Positions 42,525 through 56,373 of a DNA stretch of 64,000 nucleotides are shown here, one piece after another. Origin of the DNA: Latrodectus hesperus (Eukaryota > Arthropoda > Arachnida > Araneae > Theridiidae); NCBI GenBank assembly GCA_037975125.1, contig CM075853.1:34804613-34868612 (forward strand), written 5' to 3'. The notes under the pieces are model-generated. The model did no database searches and was not told the origin of the DNA. It saw only the letters and a program-made list of their open reading frames with translations. Position 1 is the first letter of the stretch. The number at the start of each line of letters is the position of its first letter. The position numbers and the translations under genes are program-made.

Positions 42525-44803
42525 TGATATTTTTCAGTTTTTTTCCTTAAGCTAAAATATTATACTTTTCACATTTATATTTAAAAACTTCTATAAAAAT
42601 TATTTACCTTTTCTACCGCTTTTAAATGACTATACAAGCCCTTATTGCAATAAATTATTCACTATTTCTCATGCTTTTAAAAAATCGTATCGGTTTTTCG
42701 TGTTAAAAATTTAATATACTTTTATGATAACAGTGTTTCTTGTTAAACTAGTTTCTTAATATTATTTTCCTTTTTCTCCATTTTCTATCTCATTTCTATC
42801 GAGACATTCTTACGTTTTACTTTTTCACCAATTTAAAGGAGATTGTGGGGGGGATTGTTAATTTAATTTTTCTTTACTCCGTATTCGATCATTTTTAAAA
42901 TAACCTTTGGAATATTCTGTTACTTTAATTTTAATATTTTCAATTCGGTTGAGGAGGTATTATTTTTAAAATATTCAGATACAACAAATTGCCAGTTTCA
43001 CGAAATATGAATGAATTGAACAAAAAATGTATTCAAAAAAAGTTATTTTATTTTTAGAAAAATGTATATAGTTAGCCAAATAGGTTTTATAAAATTTATA
43101 CATTTTAGTGATGTAGTTTATGGTTATGTATCGATTTTCTATTCTTTCTTTTTGTTATAAAAGTAACGTGAAAGGGAATTAAATTATTTTATTTTCAGGA
43201 TTACATTATTTCATATTTGCTAAAACAAATATAACTCACGGGAAAAAATTAAATACAGAAATTATTAAATGCAAGAAGATTTATGATCAGTAACACTGAA
43301 TGAAATTGTATATTGGTTTCTAAGCAAGAGAGATGGTAAATAAATATTCAATAAAAAGCATATTTTTACCATTAAATATCAATTTACGCTTTTTGTTAGT
43401 GCAGATATAATCTATAACTTAAAAATGAAGCAGAAAAGATTGTATACGACAAGAGCAAAAACCTTCTTAAGAAAAGTCATAAAAAAGTGCAAGTTTTTAT
43501 TTATTTGTATACAAAGAAATTGTTACATGGTTATTCAGTTTCCGTCTCCCTTAACCAAATATTTACGGTAAATGCCTTTTAATCGGTTCTTCTTTTTCAC
43601 GATAAGTAGCATTCAATTCATTATTTGAAAATATAGATAAGAAAATTTTAAGGTAAACATTATTTCTCTAAGAAGAAATAATATAATAAACATCGCAACG
43701 CATTTAACTCCATCGAAAATTCTTGGCAACTCAGCTGTACAACTAGATTTTCAACTTATTGACTTATGCAAGAGAAGAATCATCGCCAAAGTGGTTTTTT
43801 CATATACTGTAAAATATTTAAATTTTATTAATGAATAAGACAATTTATTCATATGTGTTTACCATTTAAAACATTTTTAAAAATAAAAGATATTTTCATG
43901 ATCAGTTTGATTTGAATCCATATTTGTCAGTAAAATTAGTTCAGGATTGTGTGTCACTATGTACCCAGCATAATATTATTAACTTTTGGTTAATTTAATT
44001 ACCTAAAATTAAGAAAATTTTTTAATTTAGAGAAATTTGTTCAATTTCCTCAATAATTTTTATACTTTTAATTTCCAATTTTAATTTTTTATTAAATATT
44101 GTATATATGTTTACTGCAATATTATAATTTTTTTGATTTCAAAGTAATTCTTTTTATGTAAGTAAATCAAAATATCAGTGATATTAAAATTAAAATTTTA
44201 CATCTCAGATTATATACTTTACCAACCCAAAGAAGTAATTTCTAGATATTTTTTTTCAATTAGAAATTAATAATTAAACTTTAAATTAATTAGATTGAAA
44301 TAAAAAAATAAGGTTTTTGGCTATTAAAACATATATTCCCTTTCTTTGTGTTGCGGCGTTAAAAAATATTTAATCTTTAATAATTATTATATGCAAAATT
44401 ATTTTATTTCTTATCTTTCAGAAATCATATTTGCTAATAATTAAATTTATATTTTATTGGATTTTTTATAAAGAAAATTATTTGTCTATATGCAAAACTT
44501 TTAACAACTTTAATCAAAATTGTTTTAATATTCTTTAAAAATTTTGCGTTTCTAGTACCTTTTTGATTCTAAGCAATTAAATATCTGTAAAATTTTTGTA
44601 CTAGAATTTTATAATATATTTACCTTGAATTACTCCAATCTTATTAATATAATGTTCATTTTGAAAAATTATGAATTGTGAACATTTTATGAATTATTAT
44701 GACAGAATAAATGAATATGCGTAATTACTATGTGAATGTTAAATATCAACGGATTCCTGTGTCCCTTGGGAATTGCAGCGTGCAAAAGAGAGGGAGCTGT
44801 CAA

Positions 44804-44812
44804 ATGAGTCAT
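44804..44812. promoter_or_regulatory. Consensus AP-1/bZIP site in a GC-richer island
   Basis: ATGAGTCAT is a perfect palindromic bZIP site. It is preceded by CTGTCAA (a TGTCA core of the Meis type) within an island that also includes GAATTGCAGCGTGCAAAAG. The match is seen; the function is inference. Confidence 0.3.
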
Positions 44813-47800
44813 GACTGTGATACAGAATTACGTGGTGTTTAGGGTTACTAAGCGGCTTTTCAATGAGTAAGCAACAGAAAGCGTAGGACAATAACAAAAT
44901 AACTGATTGCAAATTTACTCATAATTGTAAGCATAGCAAAGCATTTCTATAATTTTATCCTAGGCAACTATAATTTAATAAATGTCTTGTTTTTTATTAC
45001 AGGTAAATATTATGTAGTCAATAATTTAAAAGCTAAAATTAATATATTTGATCAGTTATCCCATATCTACAAAAATCTGAACATTTCAATAATTATTTTA
45101 TAAATCAATAAATAGGCAAATTATGCCTGCTACTATCATGTTCAAAATGTTAATTTATAACTTAATTTAATTTATCAAAAGCTGCAAAACTGACTGAAAA
45201 AATGGCAAAATGCTATTTATTCGATTTTAATATTTACACGTTCATAATAGAGTCATAAATTATTATTCTTTCCTATGAGGTTGTTATCGAATGTAATATT
45301 GCATTTAAGGAAAAAATTCATTAATTCATTAATTTAATACAGATATAAAAACTTTAAAATCTTCCGAGCCTAAAATTGTAGAAACAGAAATAAATCTTCT
45401 CATCATCATTGCAATACTTAAAAATTCTAATTAATATCTTGCTAAAAATTAAAAAAATAAAATTTCAAAATTCAAATCACAAGTAAAAATGTTTTGTTTG
45501 AAACTGTTGCAAATAATTTGCTTTTCGATGCAATACTACTTCTTAAAACAATATTTCACTATTTCTTATACTTGTCTGCTTAAATGTATGATTTTTGTCT
45601 CATTAATTCGCTGACTATACTTTTGAGACCTCATATCTGAAGGAAATTTAGTTTTCCTTTTTTTAAAAAAATGGTTTTTTATTTTTAATATTTTCAGTGA
45701 ATAATGAAATGAAGCTCTATTAATATGGAACTAGTTCATTGCTCTAAACATTATAAAAGATCATGTGTCAATATCTAGACTTTTTTCACTTCACTGAATT
45801 TTCATATCATAGTACCAAAGGAGGAAGAAATACCAGAACAATAGTTGATGAAAAAACTGAAATACAGTTGTATATGACCTTAATATCTCCTGAAAGATGA
45901 GTTATGCTAATTTTTTGTTTATAATGTAACTTTATTGTCTAACTCTCCATGTAAAAGTATAATTCTAGAGAAAGTCTCATTTGCCTAAATAATCTGTTAT
46001 CTTTTTCAAAAAAATATTTTATCACACTAATCTCAGGAAAGCTGGAGGATTATATGGCTGCCATCTGATTGCAAGTCGAAATTACTTACGGATATGAAGT
46101 AAATTAGCAAACTAATAAAATGAGAACTATAGAAGGACTAATTTGGGCGAAAGAATATTCCATCGATTTCAGTACCTTGGACTAATGCAATACTTTCTTG
46201 ATTCAATTTTTGTTTTGCTTTTTCAAATTCTTACAAATTATTCTGTTACCAACAATTAAAACTCTAGACACCTGTCTGAAATGCTTATTTTTTTAAAGAT
46301 ATAACTATGAAAAGAATAAGCAAACAAAAGAAAGGTCATGGTTTCGTACTTAAATTCCTTCGACTTAAGCACAAATATTACCATTTTTCTTTCAAAGCGA
46401 AAGTTTATTTTCTAGTTATTAATTTAAGGCACATATCAATTAAATATTTATATATCATTTTCTAAAATATATTTGTGTTTGATATATGTAGTAAGTTGGC
46501 TTACCCGCAATTAATCACATATTAAATAACATTGAAAAATTGAAATATATTCCATTTCGAAATAAAGTTCTTTGTGCCATTTCATTACAAAAGAAGCATA
46601 TTCATAACAATGCAATTAGTCATTACAATAAGAAGCTTTATGGTGAGTAATAATAAATAAGCATTCAGTCCTTAATTTTATGACTCTCAAAGGCTTCCAT
46701 CCATAATTTTAAACATTCAAACTGCAATTAGTTTTATCAAAACTATATTAGTTTATTTTAAATGGACGTCAACTGTATGCGAATTCCGCTCTTTAAATAA
46801 CTTTTTTTTGAGAAAAGCTTGATTACATGACAAAAATGTTAAAACTTTTATTAAACTAGAAAACCTAAATGAAAATAATTTAAATGCATCGCGCTAACTT
46901 TAATTAAATTGCCCAATTACTAAAACAGCAGCTAATATTTTCTTTCGGTTACAATTGCTAAAAATATTCTTTTCGCCGACTAAAGTAATTCTACCCATTT
47001 ATCAAACATAAATAACATTTTTAAACGGTTCAGCGAAATTAAATACTTCAGATTAAAATGGATAAATTGCGAAATGCTCGATATAAAATAAAGGAATTTG
47101 GTCTCAAACTGAATATTTAATCCATTTTGACTAAAGACACAATATTATAACTTTTACCAGAATATGCTGCAGCAATAACATTTCTGCGCAATGCAACTCG
47201 ATTCGTTCATTTTAAGCATTTTATAGTTTTTAGTGAAGTACAAAATTTTCGCCAAATATTTAAAATGTTAATAAAATGCTTCATTTTCATGCGTCTTAGA
47301 AGTAAATTAGTTTTTCAATAAATTATGGTGCTTGATTAGTTTTGACAAATAAGAATGATGACATAATTAGACGGTAAGCTTTACTCTTTTCAAATTAACT
47401 AAATTTAACAGCGTTTGGTATATTGGTATCATAAATATGTCTAAATTACTAAATAGTTGAATCGTTCTGAATGTGATAGGGATGTAAATTACTATGACTC
47501 GTATTGAATTTCCATTTACTGAAAAAACTGCGGTTATTGAATCAAATTTTAAAAATATTGAATATAATTTAAATAATTTAATAATATTAAATACTATACA
47601 TTTTGCTTCGTTTCTTCCTTAATAAAACTTGCTCATAAAATACCGAAAAAAGAAAATATTTCTTTCACATTTTAATTTTATTTCTCGACAGTAATTTTAG
47701 TATCTCGTTTTTAACTTCAGGCAATTATAAAACAATTCGTCACAAAAAATATCAAAATACTTAAAATTCCGTAATTACATTTCATGTCTTCGAAATGTTG

Positions 47801-49605
47801 GTAAATTTTCCTCTTTTTTCTTTTTCATGAATCTTTCCATTTTAAAATATTTTGCAAAAAGAATGCTCGTATATAAAAGGAAATAACGTTTTTATAAAAT
47901 ATGAAGGCATAAAAAACACCAAGATAAAAAACTGCAAAATTAATGCTTTTAAATTATATTTAAGAAAGTAAATTTTCATAAACCTTAGAAGAAACATTTT
48001 TATCATGAGAATGATTACAATGCATAAACATAGCTATATCTAAGTATTTAATATAATGTTTATGAAAAAAATTAAAGTTTTCGTCAGTAATTTAAAAAGC
48101 AGGAATAAAAAAAATAATTTAGAAACTTGTTGATACATATTTTTAATATTCCAGCAAGAAAATTGCATAAACTCAATTTTTTTTTTCTAAAACCTTTCTT
48201 TATTAATACTAAATTTCGATTAGCAATATAAGTCTAAAATATGATCAATAAATATTTCCATTATTGAGACATGTATAAACATGTCTAAAAAATTTTATTA
48301 CATTAAACTGTGAATGTGAAACACTTGAATGAATAAAAATAAAGGTAAGTGTTAAATGATTTAAATTTTTAAATACACAATATATCAATAAAAAAACAAT
48401 TTTACTTACATATAAATTAATATGTAAATACGATAACTATAGTATACAATAGCTAGGATGTTTTATTTATGTGATAAGTTAATACTTTATAGTACCTTCC
48501 CTTAACTATATTTCATTAATAGATAATTAATTAGATCCATATGTTCCAAAAACAGAAACTCCCAATAAATGCATTAAGTTCGGCAATTTGCGTATCTAAC
48601 CATGATCTGGTAATGTGTATGTGGCTATTAGCCTTTATGATCCTTAATTGTGTTTATTTATGATCTGTTTAACAACCCATTTCAGACAGCGAGGCGCTGT
48701 TATTTAGGCGGCTTCTTACTTTTATTCGTTGGCCACATTGTTTCTAATATGAAGAAGAGAAAGTAAAGGAAACAAATAATTATCCTTGCGCATGGGTACG
48801 GTGTGAGCTGGAATCCAGCCAAATGATGTCATGAAGCATGGCTTGAAACCCATGACAAAATTATACAAGATGTCTATAATACTTCAGTGGTTTATCGTGT
48901 TTTGTCTATCTCGCTCCAGTGATATTGAAATTCTTTCCCATTTGAATCCATTTTCATTCGGAATTATTAATGGTTATAGGATGTTATTTAAAATACTAAT
49001 AATGTAGGTTTAAAGGAAAATAGTAGTTCAACAAAGCAAATATTTAGTATTTATTGTTTTTATGTGATGTAACACACAAAAATAAATACTGATCGTTGTG
49101 TATTTACCAAATAAAAATATTAATTTTAATAGTTGTTTTCATAAATAGTTCTATTTTAAAACTGCATTTCAAGAATTTGATACTTTTTACAAAACATTTT
49201 AATAAATTAAATTCGAAGCATAATTTGTTTTAAAATTTTTCTTTTTGAGATAGGAAGACCAAAGATGGAAATAACTATATTTCCGGTCCTCTGGAATACG
49301 TACTTTCTATAATGCAGAAAAAATTTTCAGAGTAAATAAATATAATATTTTAAATTATCTAAATCACTAAAAATACTCTAGACACCAAGGTTTAAGTGTA
49401 AAAAATATAAAAAACAAACAAGTATTTTTTTGTAAAAAAATATTTAATATTTATAGCGGAATATTATATACCACTCATTTAATATAATAGAAAAATAAAC
49501 AGTTGTTTTACATTAAATTAGTACTACGTGTAACAAAATTTTCCCCTATACTGCTAATTCTTGTAAAAAAAGCAGGATAGATTAAATATCAATACCTTTT
49601 CTATG

Positions 49606-49609
<4 letters not shown>

Positions 49610-49692
<83 letters not shown>
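49610..49692. repeat. (TA)n microsatellite
   Basis: About 82 bp of uninterrupted TA repeat following CTATGCATCA. Confidence 0.97.
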
Positions 49693-49695
<3 letters not shown>

Positions 49696-52600
49696 GGAAA
49701 AGAAAATATTAGAAACAAAAATACTGTACGAATTTTAAGAAATACTTTTTATTTTTAATGTTGCAACTTAAAAGTGCTGGAAACTTAAAATTACACAATT
49801 TTTTAAGACTAATATATCATAATAAATTAAGTCAAAACGTTAGAATATTTTATAATTTCATAAATAATTGATAAATTGATTTCTAGCTAAGACAGACCAT
49901 AATGGCGAATTAAGTTCAGAACCAAAAGTTGAAATTCTCCAAAATTCATTATGATATTATTGTTTTTAATAATGCTTTAACTCAATTTAATTAAGGTTGT
50001 AAATTTTGATAAAAATGGGAATTAAAGGGGATAATCAAATGCTTCGTAAAAAAAGAAAATTTATTCTGATTCATAGCTACAAATAGTTTTTTTCCCATAT
50101 ACCTTACTATTTCTTGCATTCTTAATGTTAGTACTGCATTGGACAGAACTAACTACATCTTTTGCAGATGGAGATCCTGTATGTATACTGCTGTAGTCCT
50201 GAAAGTGGGTGAATCCTCATAATTTAGAAGTAGTGACCAACCAGAAGACACTCAGATCTAAGGAGCTCCTAACAGAGACATCATTTCTTTTAAAGAGTAT
50301 TATGACCAAGAATTATATTTTTACGTTTCCTGACCGCACCATTAATAAGGCTAAATGGGTATAGACGGCTAGATGGAAAGAGAACCAATTACTTTCCGGG
50401 AACAATGATGACGCCTTCCTTAATCAAACCAACACGACCACATAACCGCAAAAAGAAGAGTTTTATTAAAATTTAAAAACATGTTTAAACTTGACAGAAT
50501 TTTGAATTATAGCTTTAGCAATACAATTATTTAAAAAAAGTCATTTGAAACTTTCCACAACAGTCATTTTTCTCTTTAATCAATAATTTTAGTCAAATTA
50601 CGTGTGTTATTCAAAATAATAACCTGATCTAAACTAAATCTTATGCTTACATTTTACATTATTACCAGAATTATGCAAGTGTTTAGCAATAATGAAAAAT
50701 ACTTCACATTTAAAATTACATTACACCCAAGTAATTCAGTAATTCTTTCAATGTTAAAATTCTTAAAATAAATTATTCATACGCATTAAAGAAATCTGTA
50801 TTATTTATACTTGTTGATATCAAAAAATATTATTGTTCCAAATACTCAATTCTAAATTAAAACTTATAACTTTTGTTATTCAACCATTTTTCTTTCCATG
50901 CTTATCAACAGATAATTTTAAAAATGTGTTTTTTTAGAGAAATATGAAAACTAAAGAGGATGATTACTTTCATAAATTTTAATGCCTTATGAGTCCAAAT
51001 AATTAGTTATTGAAATCAAATAATTAAGCTTTTAATGTTTAATGAGTCCAATAATTAGGTACATTAAAACGGTTTTGCTAAAATAACTAAACTGTTAGAA
51101 GCGTTTTTTTTTGTTCCTATAATAATACATATTTAAAAATAATAGTCAAATCTACTAAGGTTTTAAGAAATATTAAATACTCAGTTCTAATAACTGAAGA
51201 AAATACTAAGCACAATATTAATAGGGATTATTTAATTTTTCTTCAAATGAAGAAACCATTTAACAAGGATTACGATAATTACTTAAGATCTTAAATACAT
51301 TTTAATTGGAGTTTTAAAATGCACTTTAAGTCAAGACTAAATTCACACAAAAAATAAAACAGTTTTATGAGGCATTATAAAATCCATATACATTAGAATT
51401 AGATGCTATGATTTCGAATAACTTTCTTTCGTAAAAAAATAACGATAAAAATTTCAACTGATCCTTTCAAAAATATTTACTAAATTTAATTCAAGTTTTA
51501 ATTCATTTTGATAAAATAAATCATGAAGAAAGTTTTAAAAAATAATAAGCATTTTATATTATAAGCATGCTGATCACGAAGCGAAGACAGCAACACTCGT
51601 GCCTGAAAATAAAATTAACAGAAAAATATAAAATATTTTGTTCCTAACTAACTTAATCCAACTTTAACCAGTTTTTTATGATGGTATAATCATTATACAT
51701 GTCTCTCTTACCTTTAACTTCAACCCGCAGAAAATAATTTATTCATTCAGTAATCCATTTAGAGTTATGACTCAATTTATTCATATTTATGTATTTTTTA
51801 CGGCTAAGAATTACCTCGTAAAGATCTTATTTCTGTTATTCATGACGCCATAAGACAAAAGTTGGAAATATCACTATGTACTTCTTTGAGAAAGTTATTT
51901 TTAGGTGTATTTACTACTTAACAAAATTAAACAGAAACTAAATCATAAAAATCTAGTAACCAAATGCATTATGAATTCTTCAGCATTTGTAAGTTCCTAC
52001 GCAAGTTTAAAGTTGAATAATTATCTGTTACGTGAAATTATAACTAATGTTTACCTCGTACTCTCCCTTTTCTTCTTTTCTTAAATATAAATTTGGAAAT
52101 AAAAAAAAACAGTTTTACATTGAATCCAAAATCTTTGATTATATTTTTGTGTTGAAATATACGAACTTATTAACTGAACTTCGACATCAATCTCGAGAAT
52201 AATTTTTAAATAGAGTTAGTAATAACATTTAACATTTTTCTACTTAATTTGTATTCATTTAGATTATATTAATTATCATTCGATTCTATCTTCCAGTAAT
52301 AAAACAAAAATACAACATTCACTTATTCACTTGTTATTTAACAATTTCTGAAATTGAACTCATGAATACGAATTCCAATGAACATATTCTTACTATTGGA
52401 TCAAAAAAAGCAAAATTTTGAAAACACAAATGGATTTATTTATATATTTTTAGAATAATCAATGATTAACGAATTGAGGAGTTTATGCATGGTAAATATT
52501 TGTGGAAATTAATGTTTATTCACAGAGGGGAGAGATTGGTTCAGGGGTTGAAGAGTTTAATGTTTTCGATACTCGATACAATTTGCGATACTACCACATA

Positions 52601-52759
52601 TGATTATTTATGGATGTCACTTTAACCAAGGTTATACTCTAAACTTATTATCAAACTATTCGAAAATATGAATTACTTAACTGTTGTTAGTAAATGCAAA
52701 ACTATAAATTTACTCAAATTAATAATGCAATTAATGCATACATGCTCGTTAAATCTGTA
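49693..52759. other. AT-rich intergenic DNA with a GC-richer block at ~50.10-50.46 kb
   Basis: The block at about 50100-50460 (GCAGATGGAGATCCTG, GTGACCAACCAGAAGACACTC, TCTAAGGAGCTCC, GACGCCTTCC) looks like an old dispersed repeat or a non-coding element. No TIR, poly-A tail or reading frame was found to classify it. Around 50990-51060 there are repeated GAGTCCAA(A)TAATTAG words. Confidence 0.45.
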
Positions 52760-53010
52760 GAATTGAAAGTGCTGTGGTCGGTCGTTGAGTAGTTACTATG
52801 GGTGTAATGGTCTGGAGAAAATTTCCTTCCTTTTCAGATCAATGTCAAAATTGAGGGAGTTGATCCTCTGGTAGTGCCATCTACCAGAAGAGTTTAGAGC
52901 AAAGTCGTACTTTCACCTTTGTGGTGCTTTGGTTAAACACACTCTACTGACTTAAATTCGCATACTCAACGGCATTGCGAGATTGGTTTGTTCAAGTGTC
53001 ATAAGTAACA
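52760..53010. repeat. Unclassified dispersed-repeat-like block A
   Basis: Composition is clearly richer in G and C than the flanks, the boundaries are abrupt and there is no open frame. A short hairpin CTGGTAG-TGCCAT-CTACCAG lies near 52870-52890. I see no convincing pol III A/B boxes, TIRs or tail, so the class (SINE, LTR or UTR remnant) is unknown. A self-search of the genome would decide. Confidence 0.4.
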
Positions 53011-53409
53011 ACAAAAACAACACGCATAAGAATATGGAATTTCATATGCCAATAATCTTAAGGTATTCCTTAATTAATTCCTTAAGGAAGAGCTTAAGAA
53101 TATCACTTATTATCATTACGATTTTAAATGTAATGCAGTGTTCAATTAATGACTAGTCATCAAAATCTTAAATTAGCTTAGCTTTTACATATTTTCTAAT
53201 TTATTTGAAATTAAAAAGAGCAGTTAATATTAATCAGACATCACTGAGATGCTTGTAACTCCAAATGCAAATCAATCCTTAAATACGTGTTATTCGGAGA
53301 AGATTTTCGACAATATCTTAAAACTTTGCTAACTGTTTTCCACTATGACAAAGTAAAATGAAAAATAAGAGTTAAAAAATCAAAAAATCAAAATATTTTA
53401 TTTATTTAC

Positions 53410-53850
53410 AATCTGTGTGATATATGTGTACAGCTTGTTGGTCACTAACATGACAGAAGCATAACATCTCTCTATCAAGCAATATATCTTTAAAAAAGGG
53501 AAAGATATAATGATACTATGAAATCTTTTGGATACACATCCTTAGTAATATGTGTATGATGATCGCAATCTTTGTAAAACATACCACGACCAGGAGCCAC
53601 AAGAACCAACTCTGATGACTCTCCTGGATAGGCAAGAGAAAAGTGGACGAGATAACTCGTCTATCTGGGAATTAATGTCAATATTTAACCAGATTGGTGA
53701 ATATGCAGTAGTTTGGCCTTGCTAAGGTAACCAAACATTCTCTTTGGCTTTAACCAAGGCAAAATAATCCTACAGAAGTCTGGTGCATCAATGACTGGGG
53801 ACAATGCACCCAACAAACTCGCATCCTGTAACTTCCTTGAAAAAATACAA
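53410..53850. repeat. Unclassified dispersed-repeat-like block B
   Basis: Another abruptly GC-richer stretch, including CCACGACCAGGAGCCACAAG, GGACGAGATAACTCGTC, GCCTTGCTAAGGTAACC and GACTGGGGACAATGCACCC. No coding frame is kept. It lies 400 bases from block A and may be part of the same inserted element. Class unknown. Confidence 0.4.
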
Positions 53851-56073
53851 ACGCAAAATTAATTTGTGAACTTGCATCACTAAGTGACGTTGATGCATGG
53901 CACGTAATTTGTTAAACATAAATATAATAAGTTATTTATATTCATACACCATCTAAGAAAAATGGAACTTCTGTTCATACGATTTACGATGCCCATTACT
54001 CATCTCCTTGTCTCGCAAGAAAGCCATGATTAACATGCAACTTATATTCTCCAATATTATACAAAATGACCTTGTATGCACTTTACCTTGTAAAATACAT
54101 ATAGAATAATATACACAATTATCAGTTTAGTTGCTCATAAAATGCTCATCTTCGATTAGTCGAGTGACAATTTACAGCAGCATTCTAAGATCATTCAAGT
54201 GATTCATTCGTTTCAGTTAAAACTTTCACCACATTCACTGCTTCAGTTGTATGTGATTCTCTTTTCGATTCAACTTCCTGGAAACCAGTTTCTGAAATTT
54301 ACTTCTCTTGCCTTTAACGGTATTTAAAGACATGAGTCCTATCCTTTCATTCGTCAATAAGCACAGAATGTTGTCGATGTATTGTTCTCATTTTAATACA
54401 GGAAAAAAAGCTTTACGATTAACGGATGTTAGTGTTTGTTCCACGGTGTAAAATGATTTTTTTTCGATTTTTATGAATAGCATTTGAAATAAAATTACAT
54501 GAGCTTTTCCTTTGAATATATAGTTTTGATATTGCAGTACAATGTGTATTGTCACAAATTATTTCCATGATGATAAGCTCGGCTTCATATTTTACAGGGT
54601 ATACATTTGAAGTTTTATTTAGTTTCATTTAATGAAACTACAACTATGAATTTCTGAATATCATCAATTTAAATTTAACTAACCAGCATGGACAGAAATA
54701 TAATTTTACAACAAAGTATAATTTCTATTATACTTTGTTGATATCTTCAGGATATTTTATGAAATTCGAGGAAAATTTCTCTGAAAGTAATGCAATGTTT
54801 TCTCTATTTGAACATTTTTATTATTAGTGCATGTTATTTGAAAATTTAAATCTGTGAGGAGAAAACAGTATGTAGATTAACAAGTCAATCATGACAGATT
54901 ATATTAGTAATTATCGAAAACAATAAAATACAAAAAAAAATTAAAATGTGATAACAAATATTAAACCAGTTTTAATTGATATTGTAACTGTGAGTAATGG
55001 GTTATATATAAAGCAATGTTTTCAAATTATATAACCAATTAAAAATAGGGGAGAAATGCCATGAAATTATAATGGCAGAATATATCCTATTTTATTCTAA
55101 GCAGAAACTGTAAAAATAGTTTACGGCGAAAAGATAATAAATTGTATACTAGAAACACAATTAAGAATGTACTAAATATATATTAAAGTGTACCTTAATA
55201 AATGTTGATAAATTAAGTACAAAACATAAAAGATAATCATTATTACTATTCAATAGTCCCTTCTTTATAAAAAATAAATTCAAGTAGGTTGTATTATTGT
55301 TAGTTTTGAAATAATGAAGCAAATTTTTATAAAATAAAATAAAATATTTAATTTAATCAGCAAAATTATAAAATTAAAAAAATAATTAACTAATTTGTGA
55401 AACATTCTAATCTCTTACTTTTGCTTAAAATAATTGTATTGAGTTTTGAATGTTTATTTCATTAAGAAACAATAAAAATGATATTTAAAAAACATATTTT
55501 TTTAAAATCATTGCTACCAAATCTTGAGATGGAATTAGAGAACTTAGTAAAAAATAAACTCAACTTATCAATTAAAAATAAATAATCACTATTTTAAATG
55601 AATACTTAAACTTCTTAAGTACTCAGAAGAATTAAATAGATTATGTAGAAAGTTTTTTTGTACAACTCCATGTTTAATTGAGTGGAAATATCTCTTGGTG
55701 ATAGAAAAATGTGTAGGATTATAAAAAAAGCAATTTAACGAAAGAGATAATAAGCGAAACTGTAATAAAGAATTGATAATCTTTCAAATATATATTCATG
55801 AATTATTAAAAAAGTAAAATTACATTTATTTTCCAGATTACAAAAATTTAAAAATAAACAGAGAATATAAGTTTTTATACCATTTTAATATTGTTATAAA
55901 TTTATATTAATAAAAAAATTTTATCTATAAAATAAATTATAAAAATTTTAGATACATATATAGTAAAATTATATTGTTTTAATTTATTTATAAAATGACT
56001 CGATCAAGTAATATTAAAGTTCAAAACAATATAATAAGGACAATTCTATAAATTATCTGATAGTTATATCATA

Positions 56074-56076
<3 letters not shown>
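53851..56076. other. AT-rich intergenic DNA with a small perfect hairpin
   Basis: No coding feature is supported; the minus frame at 54419-54628 has no domain. A 14-bp perfect hairpin lies at 54709-54740. Confidence 0.5.
54709..54740. repeat. Perfect 14-bp-stem hairpin
   Basis: CAACAAAGTATAAT (54709-54722) and ATTATACTTTGTTG (54727-54740) are exact reverse complements around a TTCT loop. The stem is AT-rich and could be a small palindromic accident. Confidence 0.7.

Positions 56077-56130
<54 letters not shown>
56077..56130. repeat. (TA)n microsatellite
   Basis: About 54 bp of uninterrupted TA repeat. Confidence 0.96.
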
Positions 56131-56131
<1 letters not shown>

Positions 56132-56363
56132 CTACATGGAAATCTGTGTAATATAAAAAGCTACCGTTATAATTAAAACTATACTTATCATTGCAAACAT
56201 ATATACGTAAAAATGTTACAGGATTTTGGAATGTACTAGGTAGTTATCGAGATTTAAAACCGGTTGTCATTAAATAACTCTCTCTTTAGAACCAGATTCA
56301 AAGGACGAGCATAGAATCCGATAAATGGGGAGACACAAAGGCCTGTAAATATTTAAAGCTCCC

Positions 56364-56373
56364 CCAAATATGG
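56364..56373. promoter_or_regulatory. CArG box (SRF/MEF-type site) in a GC-richer island
   Basis: CCAAATATGG is a perfect CC(A/T)6GG match, inside an island with TAAATATTTAAAGCTCCCCC upstream and ACTGCGACACAGTCC downstream. The match is exact, but binding is not shown by sequence alone. Confidence 0.35.

Larger units (their letters stand above)
39291..49609. other. AT-rich intergenic DNA with small GC-richer islands
   Basis: No coding gene is seen. Contents: a more balanced patch at about 40430-40600; (TA)n at 42436-42523; an island at about 44740-44890 with a perfect ATGAGTCAT AP-1 site (44804-44812); and another at about 48660-48900 (CAGCGAGGCGCTG, TTGGCCACATTGTTTC, GGTACGGTGTGAGCTGG). These islands are candidate regulatory elements only. 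Poly-A at 41220-41231 has no coding context. Confidence 0.5.
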
